This document shows, one piece after another, positions 1 through 6,867 of a stretch of DNA of 7,431 nt. Source of the stretch: Desulfobacterales bacterium. GTDB taxonomy: Bacteria; Desulfobacterota; Desulfobacteria; Desulfobacterales; Desulfobacteraceae. How positions within the stretch are numbered: position 1 is the stretch's first letter; each line of letters opens with the position of its first letter. The position numbers were made by a program, and so were the translations under genes. The stretch lies in the NCBI GenBank assembly GCA_022361135.1, contig JAKSBM010000508.1, positions 1 through 7,431 on the forward strand, in the 5' to 3' direction. The notes beneath the pieces are model-generated. The model did no database searches, was not told where the DNA came from, and saw nothing but the letters and a program-made list of their open reading frames with translations.

Positions 1-575
<575 letters not shown>

Positions 576-594
576 ATATCAAGGTATAGCCCGG

Positions 595-610
595 ATATTT
601 CACGAAATGG
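595..610. repeat. 16-bp exact repeat, copy 1 (partial dyad)
   Basis: The sequence ATATTTCACGAAATGG occurs here in the leuS upstream gap and again, identical and in the same orientation, at 7389-7404. Its core ATTTC-AC-GAAAT is an inverted repeat with 5-bp arms, as many dimeric-regulator sites are. It is reminiscent of, but shorter than, the parS site (TGTTTCACGTGAAACA), and the central GT of parS is missing. Function is unknown; the repeat itself is directly visible. Confidence 0.6.
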
Positions 611-698
611 ATGGATTTGATCCCCCATCCCCGGGATCCCGTCCTCGGAAGCAGATTACCGGGTCGGTTTCGGGATGGAACCCCTTGATTTGATTTTT

Positions 699-992
699 TT
701 ATACCAACTCTTCGTAGAGGATACTTTCCATGACGCGGAGACATTTGTTGCAGGCCTTCTTATGCCCCTGGAACACCCGGGCGGCCTTTCCCTCCGAGGG
801 ATACCAGGAGAAACCGGCCAGGGCCGCCTGGATCTCCGCCGGTTCCTTGAGCTGGCACAGCTGACGAAACTGCCCTTCCCTTCCGGGGAGGGAAACCACG
901 AAATGATGGCGCCCGCCATCACAAAGGGGGCCGATGCCGTATTGGAGTTGGGCCAGGTCGGAAAGATCTTCAAACCGCGTATCAAAAAACAT
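699..992 (-). CDS. Hypothetical 97-residue protein with C-terminal CxxC
   Basis: I do not recognise this protein. It is read leftward towards leuS, 206 bp away. The start at 992 (MFFDTRFEDLSDL) is preferred because AAGGA at 1000-1004 sits seven bases upstream, whereas an in-frame ATG at 1022 has only a GGAG at a poor distance. The codon third positions are strongly G/C-rich, as in the neighbouring genes, which supports real coding. No signal peptide or membrane segment is visible. Cysteines are at residues 24, 46, 81 and 84; the last two form CNKC inside a basic stretch (HKKACNKCLRVM), which could bind a metal but lacks an obvious second pair in ribbon spacing. Histidines 29-30 and a WYPSEGK segment stand out. 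The opposite strand is also open over most of this span, but that frame has a less protein-like composition and no ribosome site. Confidence 0.6.
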   Translation of the reverse strand: MFFDTRFEDLSDLAQLQYGIGPLCDGGRHHFVVSLPGREGQFRQLCQLKEPAEIQAALAGFSWYPSEGKAARVFQGHKKACNKCLRVMESILYEELV

Positions 993-1082
993 AAGACTAT
1001 CCTTTTTCTTGCATGAATCCATATCAATCCCAATCTCCGTTGCAATTCCGGCACCAGCACAAATCCCCCCGGCCCTTACCTT

Positions 1083-1088
1083 ATTATA
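1083..1088 (-). promoter_or_regulatory. Candidate -10 box for the 97-residue gene
   Basis: A perfect TATAAT hexamer on the minus strand lies about 90 bases upstream of the proposed start of the 97-residue gene. No acceptable -35 hexamer is seen 15-19 bases further upstream; the nearest TTGACG is about 38 bases away. The hexamer is part of an A/T run, so chance is likely enough that this stays tentative. Confidence 0.25.
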
Positions 1089-1298
1089 TATCCCCAAAAA
1101 GAAAGCCGGGCTTAAAAACGATATGCCGTCAAAACCATGATCAATAAACATTGAAACCGTGAAATACCACCACCCATGGCAGACTTTTTTAAAGCATTCC
1201 ATTCACGGAACGCCCCATTCCAAGACGCCCCCACGCTTCCGGGTTCCCCATCTTTGCAAAGGGAGGTTGCCCATGGGCCCCCCCCCAAAAAAACAAAT

Positions 1299-1307
1299 TT
1301 ATCCACA
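1299..1307 (+). promoter_or_regulatory. Perfect DnaA box (TTATCCACA)
   Basis: TTATCCACA matches the strict DnaA-box consensus, the binding site of the replication initiator, at all nine positions. It lies about 90 bp upstream of the rpsF promoter and just after the C9A7 tract. I find no second box in the window, so this is not an origin. It could be a chance match, a regulatory DnaA site for this ribosome/dnaB cluster, or a titration site. Confidence 0.4.
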
Positions 1308-1394
1308 CCCCGGCGCAAAGCGCCATCTCCGCCCAACCCCCTGATTTTAAAGACCCTGCCCGCCCCGATGGAATTCCAGAAAACCATATTCAAC

Positions 1395-1423
1395 TTGACC
1401 GAAACAGCATATAGTGATAAAAG
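1395..1423 (+). promoter_or_regulatory. rpsF operon promoter (sigma-70 type, extended -10)
   Basis: TTGACC (1395-1400) and TAAAAG (1418-1423) are separated by exactly 17 bases, and a TGA directly precedes the -10 hexamer, giving an extended -10 element. Transcription would start near 1430 and leave a leader of about 88 nt before the rpsF start codon. It is the best promoter-like match ahead of the operon. Confidence 0.5.
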
Positions 1424-1437
1424 TAGTGGTTTTACAA

Positions 1438-1458
1438 AATACCTGAGCGGCAGGTATT
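1438..1458 (+). promoter_or_regulatory. 8-bp dyad at the 5' end of the rpsF leader
   Basis: The arms AATACCTG (1438-1445) and CAGGTATT (1451-1458) are perfectly complementary around an AGCGG loop. If transcription starts near 1430 this forms a hairpin at the 5' end of the mRNA, or as DNA it could be an operator just downstream of the promoter. It has no U-tract, so it is not a terminator. Confidence 0.45.
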
Positions 1459-1469
1459 GCACGTATTAA

Positions 1470-1512
1470 TCCTTGCTCCGCCCGGACGGCGGGGCTTCAT
1501 ATCCGTAAGGAG
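1470..1512 (+). promoter_or_regulatory. Structured rpsF leader, S6:S18-type autoregulatory element (candidate)
   Basis: A hairpin is formed by GCTCCGCC (1475-1482) and GGCGGGGC (1488-1495), with one G-U pair and a CGGAC loop. Directly outside it, UCCUU (1470-1474) can pair with AAGGA (1507-1511), so the rpsF Shine-Dalgarno AAGGAG (1507-1512) would be buried in the closing helix. The 3' side between the two helices is an 11-nt bulge (1496-1506) carrying CCG at 1503-1505. A stem-hairpin with an asymmetric bulge containing CCG upstream of rpsF is the described layout of the S6:S18 mRNA motif, in which the S6:S18 complex represses its own operon. The pairings are read from the sequence; the family match is from memory. 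Confidence 0.5.
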
Positions 1513-1517
1513 TCAAA

Positions 1518-2024
1518 ATGAGGAAATATGAAACCATCTTTATTTCTGATCCCGATCTTCAGGACCAGGCTCGCACCGAGCTCTTCGACAAGATCAGAAA
1601 TATCATCGCCAAAGAAAATGGTATTCTTTTAGACTTTGATGAATGGGGCAACAAAAAGTTGGCCTATGAAATCAAGAAAAAACTTCGTGGTCACTACGTA
1701 TGCATGACCTACGGTGGAGACGGCGAACTGGTTAAAGAACTGGAACGTAACCTCCGTCTCAGCGATGGCATCATGAAGTTCATGACCATCCTTCTGTCCG
1801 AAGATGTCACTGCCGAATCCCTTGAGCAGGAAGTGAAAGACGCTGAAGACGCCAAGGCCGCTGAAGAAGCTGCCAAGGCCGAAGCAGCCGCTGCTGCTGC
1901 CGCCGAAGCTGAAAAAGCTGAAGCCGAAGAAGCTGCCCCTGCTGAAGAGGCTGCCGAGGAAGCAACTGAAGAAGCTGCCGAAGAAGCCGCTTCCGAAGAA
2001 GCTGAAGAAGCAAAAGAAGACTAA
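1518..2024 (+). CDS. rpsF: 30S ribosomal protein S6 with long acidic tail
   Basis: S6 binds S18 and sits on the platform of the 30S subunit. The S6 fold occupies about residues 1-97: it opens MRKYETIFISDPD and carries the family-typical DEWGNKKLAYEIKKKLRGHY segment (residues 41-60) and the closing GIMKFMTILL strand. Residues from about 98 to 168 form a tail made almost only of Glu and Ala with some Lys and Asp, with no aromatic residue and no Arg. The usual length is near 95-135 residues, so this protein is clearly extended. In E. coli, RimK adds glutamates to the S6 C-terminus after translation; here an acidic tail is encoded in the gene, and a similar role is only an inference. The start follows AAGGAG with a 5-base gap. 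It is first in the operon, 32 bp ahead of rpsR. Confidence 0.97.
   Translation: MRKYETIFISDPDLQDQARTELFDKIRNIIAKENGILLDFDEWGNKKLAYEIKKKLRGHYVCMTYGGDGELVKELERNLRLSDGIMKFMTILLSEDVTAESLEQEVKDAEDAKAAEEAAKAEAAAAAAAEAEKAEAEEAAPAEEAAEEATEEAAEEAASEEAEEAKED
1863..2021 (+). repeat. Imperfect GAA/GCN codon repeats encoding the S6 tail
   Basis: The 3' part of rpsF is a low-complexity run of GAA and GCN codons. The 12-mer GAAGAAGCTGCC occurs exactly at 1863-1874, 1926-1937 and 1968-1979, with many near copies between. Such repeats can change length by slippage or recombination in steps that keep the frame, so tail length may vary between strains. Confidence 0.8.
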
Positions 2025-2056
2025 AATTCTGACATCCAAACCGGAGGAGAAAAATT

Positions 2057-2302
2057 ATGTATAAAAGAGGCAAAGGCAGATTCTACCAGCGTCGTAAAAT
2101 CTGCAGATTCTGCGTGGACAATGGCATTGAGATTGACTACAAAAACCCCAAAGCGCTGAAACAGTTCATCACCGAACGGGGAAAAATCATTCCCAGAAGA
2201 ATCACCGGTACCTGCGCCAAGCATCAGCGTCAGCTGTCCCTGGCCATTAAACAGTCCCGTCAGATTGCACTGCTCCCCTTCGTGGGCAAGCCCCTGCAAT
2301 AG
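2057..2302 (+). CDS. rpsR: 30S ribosomal protein S18 (zinc-binding type)
   Basis: S18 is the small basic partner of S6 on the 30S platform. The 81-residue product is of normal length, with a basic N-terminus ([14 protein letters not shown]) and the conserved core [20 protein letters not shown] (residues 33-51). Cys16 and Cys19 (CRFC), Cys53 and His56 (CAKH) give the C-x2-C plus C-x2-H ligand set of the zinc-containing S18 form; many bacteria have lost these cysteines. The start is fixed by a strong GGAGGAG site at 2043-2049. It lies 32 bp after rpsF and is probably cotranscribed and coregulated with it. Confidence 0.97.
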   Translation: MYKRGKGRFYQRRKICRFCVDNGIEIDYKNPKALKQFITERGKIIPRRITGTCAKHQRQLSLAIKQSRQIALLPFVGKPLQ

Positions 2303-2329
2303 GACCCTAGGCGAAACGGGCAAACTCCA

Positions 2330-3259
2330 ATGATCAATACCGCAAGACACCCGGCACTGATTAAAGATGTCATCCTGGGAATATCCCTGTGCATGAGCAT
2401 CTTTGCCAGCGTGCTCGTCTTCCCGGTGAGCGGAATGTTCACCCTGCTGTTCCTGCCCCTTCCGGTACTTTTTTACCGGTTAAAGCTGGGACGGAATCCA
2501 GGCCTGCTGATTGCTGTTGTCAGCTTCAGTGCCCTGGTGATCATGACACGGGGATTTGCCTTTGATGTCCTTTACTTTGGCGCATTATTGGCCACGGGCC
2601 TCTTTCTGGGCGAATGCATAGAAAGACACCTGTCGGTTGAGCGCATTATGATCTACACCTGTCTGGGCGTTCTGGGAACGGCCCTGGGGGCATTTGTCCT
2701 CTATGCCGGTATCCAGGGCAGGAGCATGGGAGACATCGTCAACGACTATGTCGCCAACTACCTTGCCATGACGGCCAAACTCTATGCCGACATGGGACTT
2801 GCCCAGGAGCAGATTCAAACCTTGAACTCTGCCTTCCTGGCGGTGCTGCCCGGCATGTTCATCAGCTCGTTCATGACAACGGTCTGGATGAACATTCTGA
2901 TCATAAAAAAGCTGCTCATGCGTGTGGGGATCCAATTGAAAAGCATCTCCAACCTGAATCGATTCCGGGTTCCCGACTACATGGTCTGGCCCGTAATCGG
3001 ACTCGGACTGGCTCTTTTCACCCCGGCATCCATGCCAAAGTACATTGCCATCAACTGCCTTATTGTTTTTACGCTGGTATATTTTTTTCAAGGAATTGCC
3101 GTTGTATCCTTTTATTTCCAGAAAAAAAACGCTTCCCCTGTATTGCGCATCTTTGCCTATGGCCTGATCGCAGTGCAGATCTATGTTCTCATCCTGGTCA
3201 TCGGGCTTGGTTTTTTCGATACCTGGATTGATTTTCGGAAACTGGCACAACGGAAATGA
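2330..3259 (+). CDS. DUF2232 (YybS-like) polytopic membrane protein
   Basis: A 309-residue integral membrane protein with no known reaction. Hydrophobic segments are visible at about residues 14-34, 36-50, 57-73, 77-95, 105-127, 166-193, 217-232, 238-262 and 272-296, so eight or nine membrane spans. Between the fifth and sixth lies a loop of about 38 residues (around NDYVANYLAMTAKLYADMG). A polar segment ending in NRFRVPDYMVW (residues 210-220) precedes the last spans. DUF2232 genes commonly sit between rpsR and rplI in Deltaproteobacteria and near rplI in Firmicutes, and the position here, more than any catalytic motif, makes the family call firm. The start has no clear Shine-Dalgarno sequence; with only 27 bp after the rpsR stop, translation may depend on ribosomes finishing rpsR. 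A role in the envelope or in transport would be a guess. Confidence 0.85.
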   Translation: MINTARHPALIKDVILGISLCMSIFASVLVFPVSGMFTLLFLPLPVLFYRLKLGRNPGLLIAVVSFSALVIMTRGFAFDVLYFGALLATGLFLGECIERHLSVERIMIYTCLGVLGTALGAFVLYAGIQGRSMGDIVNDYVANYLAMTAKLYADMGLAQEQIQTLNSAFLAVLPGMFISSFMTTVWMNILIIKKLLMRVGIQLKSISNLNRFRVPDYMVWPVIGLGLALFTPASMPKYIAINCLIVFTLVYFFQGIAVVSFYFQKKNASPVLRIFAYGLIAVQIYVLILVIGLGFFDTWIDFRKLAQRK

Positions 3260-3309
3260 AATGGAACCCAAACATCAGTCCACGCGACTGAACCTTCTTG
3301 GAGGTTTAA

Positions 3310-3768
3310 ATGAAAGTTATATTAAAAGAAACCATTGATACCCTTGGTATTGCTGGAACCGAATGCGAGGTTGCTCCCGGCTACGGTCGCAACTATCTGC
3401 TGCCCCAGGGTAAAGCGGTTCTGGCCACTGCCGCCAATAAAAAGGTCATGGAACAGGCCAAGGCAAAACTGGAACTCCAGATTGCCAAGGAAAGAAAGCT
3501 GGCCGAAGAAATGGCCGCCAAGGTACAGGATGTTGTCGTAGAACTCAAAGCAAAGGTTCGTGAAGAAATCTACCTTTACGGCTCCATCACCTCCCTGGAC
3601 ATCAAGGAAGCCCTGAATGCCCAGGAAATCATGGTGGAACGCCGCTCTATTCTTCTGGCAGAACCCATCAAAGAAACCGGTGAATACAAGGTCGCCATCC
3701 GTCTTTACAAGGATGTTGAACCCGAAATCACCGTTAAGGTTCTTGCTGAAGAAAAAGAAGAAAAGTAA
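3310..3768 (+). CDS. rplI: 50S ribosomal protein L9
   Basis: L9 binds 23S rRNA near the base of the L1 stalk and reaches out along the ribosome surface, where it helps keep reading frame. The 152-residue length is normal. The rRNA-binding N-terminal domain carries the L9 signature CEVAPGYGRNYLLPQGKA (residues 19-36). A long charged connecting helix spans about residues 42-80, and the C-terminal domain begins near REEIYLYGSIT (85-94). The protein ends in a short acidic/basic tail (EEKEEK). The start follows a strong GGAGG (3300-3304). It lies 50 bp after the DUF2232 gene and is the last gene before the terminator. Confidence 0.97.
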   Translation: MKVILKETIDTLGIAGTECEVAPGYGRNYLLPQGKAVLATAANKKVMEQAKAKLELQIAKERKLAEEMAAKVQDVVVELKAKVREEIYLYGSITSLDIKEALNAQEIMVERRSILLAEPIKETGEYKVAIRLYKDVEPEITVKVLAEEKEEK

Positions 3769-3777
3769 GCATACCTT

Positions 3778-3808
3778 CCCTGCGACCTCCGGGTCGCAGG
3801 GTTTTCTT
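3778..3808 (+). terminator. Intrinsic terminator after rplI
   Basis: CCCTGCGACC (3778-3787) pairs perfectly with GGTCGCAGGG (3792-3801) around a TCCG tetraloop, and is followed directly by TTTTCTT. It begins nine bases after the rplI stop. Stem of ten base pairs with a U-rich tail: a textbook rho-independent terminator. Confidence 0.9.
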
Positions 3809-3845
3809 CAACCCAATCAGAAAGGGAAAGATCTCAAGGGAAAAT

Positions 3846-5225
3846 ATGGCCCAGAACAACCCCACCCAATCAGATCCCCTGCTCAACCGGACCCCGCCAC
3901 ATGACACCGATGCGGAGGATGCCATCCTTTCCGCGATTTTCATCAACAACAACAATTTGTACAACGTCATGGAAATCCTCACGCCCGAGGATTTTTACAA
4001 AGGCGCCAATAAAAAAATCTTCCGGGTGATGATCGAACTGGCCCACCGGGAAGAACCCGCCGACCTGGTCACCGTGGCCAACGCCCTCAAGGAAAAGGAC
4101 GAACTGGAAAGCATCGGCGGTGCCGCCTACCTGGCACGGATTTCCGACTCCGCCCCCGTGGCCGTCAACGCGGTCCACTATGCCAATATCATCCGGGGCA
4201 AATCATCGCTTCGGGAATTGATCAATTCCGCCTCCGGCATCATTGAGCGATGCATGGAAGACAAGGGAGACGTGGAAGAGATCCTCGATTTTGCAGAATC
4301 CTCTGTGTTTAAAATTTCCGACCGCAAGGCCGGTGGCAAATTCCAAAACCTGAGCGACCTCATCGACATCAACATCGATCAATTGGAGGAACGCCAGGGC
4401 AAGGTGGGCGGCCTGGCAGGCCTTTCCACCGGTTACATGCGCTTGAACAGCATCACCTCGGGTCTCCAGGGATCGGACTTGATCATCCTGGCCGCCCGCC
4501 CCTCCATGGGTAAAACCGCCTTCGCACTGAACATTGCCCGAAACGTGGCCATTGAAGAGCGAAAACCCGTGGCCATCTTCTCCCTGGAAATGTCCTGCGA
4601 GCAGCTCTCCATGCGTCTACTCACCTCGGAAGCCCGCATTGATTCCCAGCGGCTGCGCACGGGGCACATTTCCGCAGAAGACTGGCAGAATGCCACCGAC
4701 GCGGCCGGCATTCTCAATGAAATGCCCATTTTCATAGACGACAGCCCCAACTGCACCGCCATGGACGTCCGGGCCAAATCCAGAAAACTACTCCAGATGC
4801 ACGGAGACATTGGACTGATCGTCATCGATTACCTCCAGCTCATGAAATCCCCATTCAAGTCCGATCGAAGGGATTTGGAAATTGCAGAAATTTCCAGGTC
4901 GCTCAAGGGACTTGCCAAGGAGCTGAACGTCCCGGTCATCGCCCTGTCCCAGCTCAACCGTATGCTGGAACAACGGGCGGACAAACGGCCCATGATGTCT
5001 GACCTCAGGGAGTCCGGCGCCCTGGAACAGGACGCCGACATCATCGCATTCATCTACCGGGATGAAGTCTACAACAAGGAACCGGACAACCCCCGCAAGG
5101 GCACCGCAGAAATCATCATCGCCAAAAACCGTAACGGCTCTCTGGGAACCGCACTCATGCATTTCCACGGCCAATACACCCGGTTTGAGGAACTGGCACC
5201 CGACGACTATCAGGATTTTCAATGA
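3846..5225 (+). CDS. dnaB: Replicative DNA helicase DnaB
   Basis: DnaB is the hexameric, ATP-driven helicase that unwinds DNA 5' to 3' ahead of the replication fork and recruits primase. The 459-residue length is normal. The N-terminal helical domain runs from about residue 15 to 120 (DAEDAILSAIFINNNN is typical), a linker follows to about 185, and the RecA-like motor fills the rest. Walker A is ARPSMGKT (217-224), the catalytic glutamate lies in FSLEMS (245-250, E248), Walker B is LIVIDYLQL (324-332), and LSQLNRMLEQRADKRPMMSDLRESG (367-391 region) is a strongly conserved DnaB block. KNRNGSLG (427-434) carries the arginine-finger region. No intein is present. The start has AAGGG five bases upstream. 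Only about 37 bp separate it from the rplI terminator, leaving little room for a promoter. Confidence 0.97.
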   Translation: MAQNNPTQSDPLLNRTPPHDTDAEDAILSAIFINNNNLYNVMEILTPEDFYKGANKKIFRVMIELAHREEPADLVTVANALKEKDELESIGGAAYLARISDSAPVAVNAVHYANIIRGKSSLRELINSASGIIERCMEDKGDVEEILDFAESSVFKISDRKAGGKFQNLSDLIDINIDQLEERQGKVGGLAGLSTGYMRLNSITSGLQGSDLIILAARPSMGKTAFALNIARNVAIEERKPVAIFSLEMSCEQLSMRLLTSEARIDSQRLRTGHISAEDWQNATDAAGILNEMPIFIDDSPNCTAMDVRAKSRKLLQMHGDIGLIVIDYLQLMKSPFKSDRRDLEIAEISRSLKGLAKELNVPVIALSQLNRMLEQRADKRPMMSDLRESGALEQDADIIAFIYRDEVYNKEPDNPRKGTAEIIIAKNRNGSLGTALMHFHGQYTRFEELAPDDYQDFQ

Positions 5226-6844
5226 AGAAAGACATCTTTGGCAACACCGCAGGCCTTCGCTCCACCCTCATTAAACGCATCGAAAACCTCTATGCCTTTA
5301 AATCACAGCCAGAGGAGATCGCCTCTCCGGAACTGGTGCTGGAACTGGTGGAAATCAGCCATGAAATCCGCCGTCAAATCGGCGTACTCCTGGACCGAAA
5401 CGGCAGGGTCTGCAATGTCATTGCCGGAGAACCCCATCGCATTGTAATCCCGGTCACCCCGGACCACATGGCCATTCCCGGTCGTCTCAAGGGGCTGCGC
5501 TGCATCCACACCCATCTCAAGGATGAAGCCCTGACCCAGGACGACCTCACCGACTTGGCATTGCTGCGCCTGGACTACATGACCGCCGTCTCCATCACCC
5601 CGGACGGCCTGCCCGGCCCCATTTATTCCGGCCACATCCTCCCCGACCCCTCGGGAGAGCCCTACCGCATCCTGCCCCGGGCCTCCATGGAAGATCTTTA
5701 TGTGGACTGCCGCAGCCAGATCATGGAATGGGAAGGGGAACTGGCCCGGCAGAACGCCATGCACAAGCCGGAGTCGGGAAGGGAAAACGCCTTCCTCATC
5801 AACGCAGTCACCGATGATGTCAACGGCGCCCGGGCCTCCATGGATGAATTAACCGAATTGTGCAAAACCAGCCACATCCAGGTCATTGACAGCGCCATCC
5901 AGCGCCGGCGGAAAATCGACCCCCGCTTTGTGGTGGGCCGCGGCAAACTGGCCGACCTGGTCATCCAGGCCATCCAGAATCATGCCACCATGCTCATCTT
6001 CGACCGGGAGCTGTCGCCTTCCCAGATCCGCTCCATCACCGATTATGTGGAGATGAAGGTCATTGACCGGACCCAGCTCATCCTGGACATCTTTGCCAAA
6101 CAGGCCAAATCCAAGGAGGGCAAATTCCAGGTGGAACTGGCCCAGTTGGAATACCTGCTGCCCCGGCTCATTACCAAAAACACGGCCATGTCCCGCCTGG
6201 CCGGCGGCATCGGCGGCAGGGGCCCGGGTGAAACCAAATTGGAGGTCAACCGGCGCCGGGTCAGGGACCGCATCTCCCGCCTGCGCAAGGACATTGCCAA
6301 AATCCGCAAGCAGCGCCGCCAGCAGAAATCCAGAAGAAAGAGAAACAACCTGCCCATCATCTCCATTGTGGGATATACCAATGCGGGCAAGTCCACCCTG
6401 CTCAACACCTTGACCCAGAGTGATATCATTGCCGCAGACCGCCTCTTTGCCACCCTGGACCCCTCCTCCCGACGGCTGCGCTTCCCCCGGGACACCGAGG
6501 TGATCATCACCGACACGGTTGGATTCATCCAGAACCTGCCCAAGGAACTCATGGAAGCCTTCCACGCCACCCTGGAGGAATTAAAGGATGCGGACATCAT
6601 CCTCCACGTCATTGACATTTCCAACCCCAGATATCACCAGCAAATGGAATCTGTGGAGCGGATTATGAAAAAGCTCGACCTTGACAAAATCCCCACCCTG
6701 TATATCTTCAACAAGATCGATCAGGTGGACCTGGAGAATTTTGACAATCCCTGGCTCCTGAACAAGGGAACCACGGTATCCGCCCTGCAGAAAAAAACCC
6801 TGAAAGCCCTGGTGGAAAAATTGGAAACAATGGTCCGAATATAG
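5222..6844 (+). CDS. hflX: GTPase HflX, long form with N-terminal extension
   Basis: HflX is a ribosome-associated GTPase that binds the 50S subunit and splits stalled or hibernating 70S ribosomes. The canonical core starts near residue 190 (AFLINAVTDD) and includes the HflX N-domain (FVVGRGKLADL, 237-247; LIFDRELSPSQ, 258-268), the coiled region and GGIGGRGPGET (328-338). The G domain has G1 GYTNAGKST (384-392), a G2 threonine at TLDPSSR (411-417), G3 DTVG (431-434), G4 NKID (497-500) and a likely G5 VSAL (519-522). At 540 residues it is over 100 longer than E. coli HflX because of a 190-residue extension. That extension holds GLRCIHTHLK and TQDD (residues 91-108), which resemble a degenerate JAMM metalloprotease signature. 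The start overlaps the dnaB stop (ATGA), with AGGA at 5212-5215, so the two genes are translationally coupled. Confidence 0.95.
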   Translation: MKKDIFGNTAGLRSTLIKRIENLYAFKSQPEEIASPELVLELVEISHEIRRQIGVLLDRNGRVCNVIAGEPHRIVIPVTPDHMAIPGRLKGLRCIHTHLKDEALTQDDLTDLALLRLDYMTAVSITPDGLPGPIYSGHILPDPSGEPYRILPRASMEDLYVDCRSQIMEWEGELARQNAMHKPESGRENAFLINAVTDDVNGARASMDELTELCKTSHIQVIDSAIQRRRKIDPRFVVGRGKLADLVIQAIQNHATMLIFDRELSPSQIRSITDYVEMKVIDRTQLILDIFAKQAKSKEGKFQVELAQLEYLLPRLITKNTAMSRLAGGIGGRGPGETKLEVNRRRVRDRISRLRKDIAKIRKQRRQQKSRRKRNNLPIISIVGYTNAGKSTLLNTLTQSDIIAADRLFATLDPSSRRLRFPRDTEVIITDTVGFIQNLPKELMEAFHATLEELKDADIILHVIDISNPRYHQQMESVERIMKKLDLDKIPTLYIFNKIDQVDLENFDNPWLLNKGTTVSALQKKTLKALVEKLETMVRI

Positions 6845-6867
6845 GACCTAATCCTCGAAATTAGATA

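Larger units (their letters stand above)
993..1394. other. Divergent intergenic region, no convincing gene
   Basis: This stretch separates the leftward genes from the rpsF operon. I see no convincing coding region: open frames on either strand are proline- or glycine-rich, lack ribosome sites and would run across the promoters. It holds a perfect minus-strand TATAAT at 1083-1088, two perfect 10-bp palindromes (CTTTGCAAAG at 1252-1261 and GCCCATGGGC at 1269-1278), a run of nine C followed by seven A (1278-1293), a DnaA box at 1299-1307, and a small GGCGC/GCGCC hairpin with an AAA loop (1312-1324). No tRNA-like or rRNA-like segment is visible. Confidence 0.6.

Noticed and set aside
595..610. 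parS site for ParB
   Set aside because: Shares TTTCAC and GAAA but lacks the central GT and the outer bases of the 16-bp parS palindrome.
675..1016. Plus-strand 113-codon open frame opposite the 97-residue gene
   Set aside because: No ribosome site, less protein-like composition, and probably the complement of the G/C-biased minus-strand gene.
1299..1307. Replication origin at the DnaA box
   Set aside because: Only one box, no cluster, no clear A/T-rich unwinding element and no dnaA/dnaN neighbour.
1112..1462. Minus-strand 116-codon open frame in the divergent region
   Set aside because: Covers promoter, dyad and homopolymer; glycine-rich from the poly-C tract; no ribosome site.
1176..1469. 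Plus-strand 97-codon open frame in the divergent region
   Set aside because: Proline-rich and non-globular, no ribosome site, crosses the C9A7 run and the rpsF promoter and leader.
6846..6864. Terminator after hflX (CTAAT/ATTAG hairpin)
   Set aside because: Only a 5-bp A/T-rich stem with no immediate U-tract; too weak to support.
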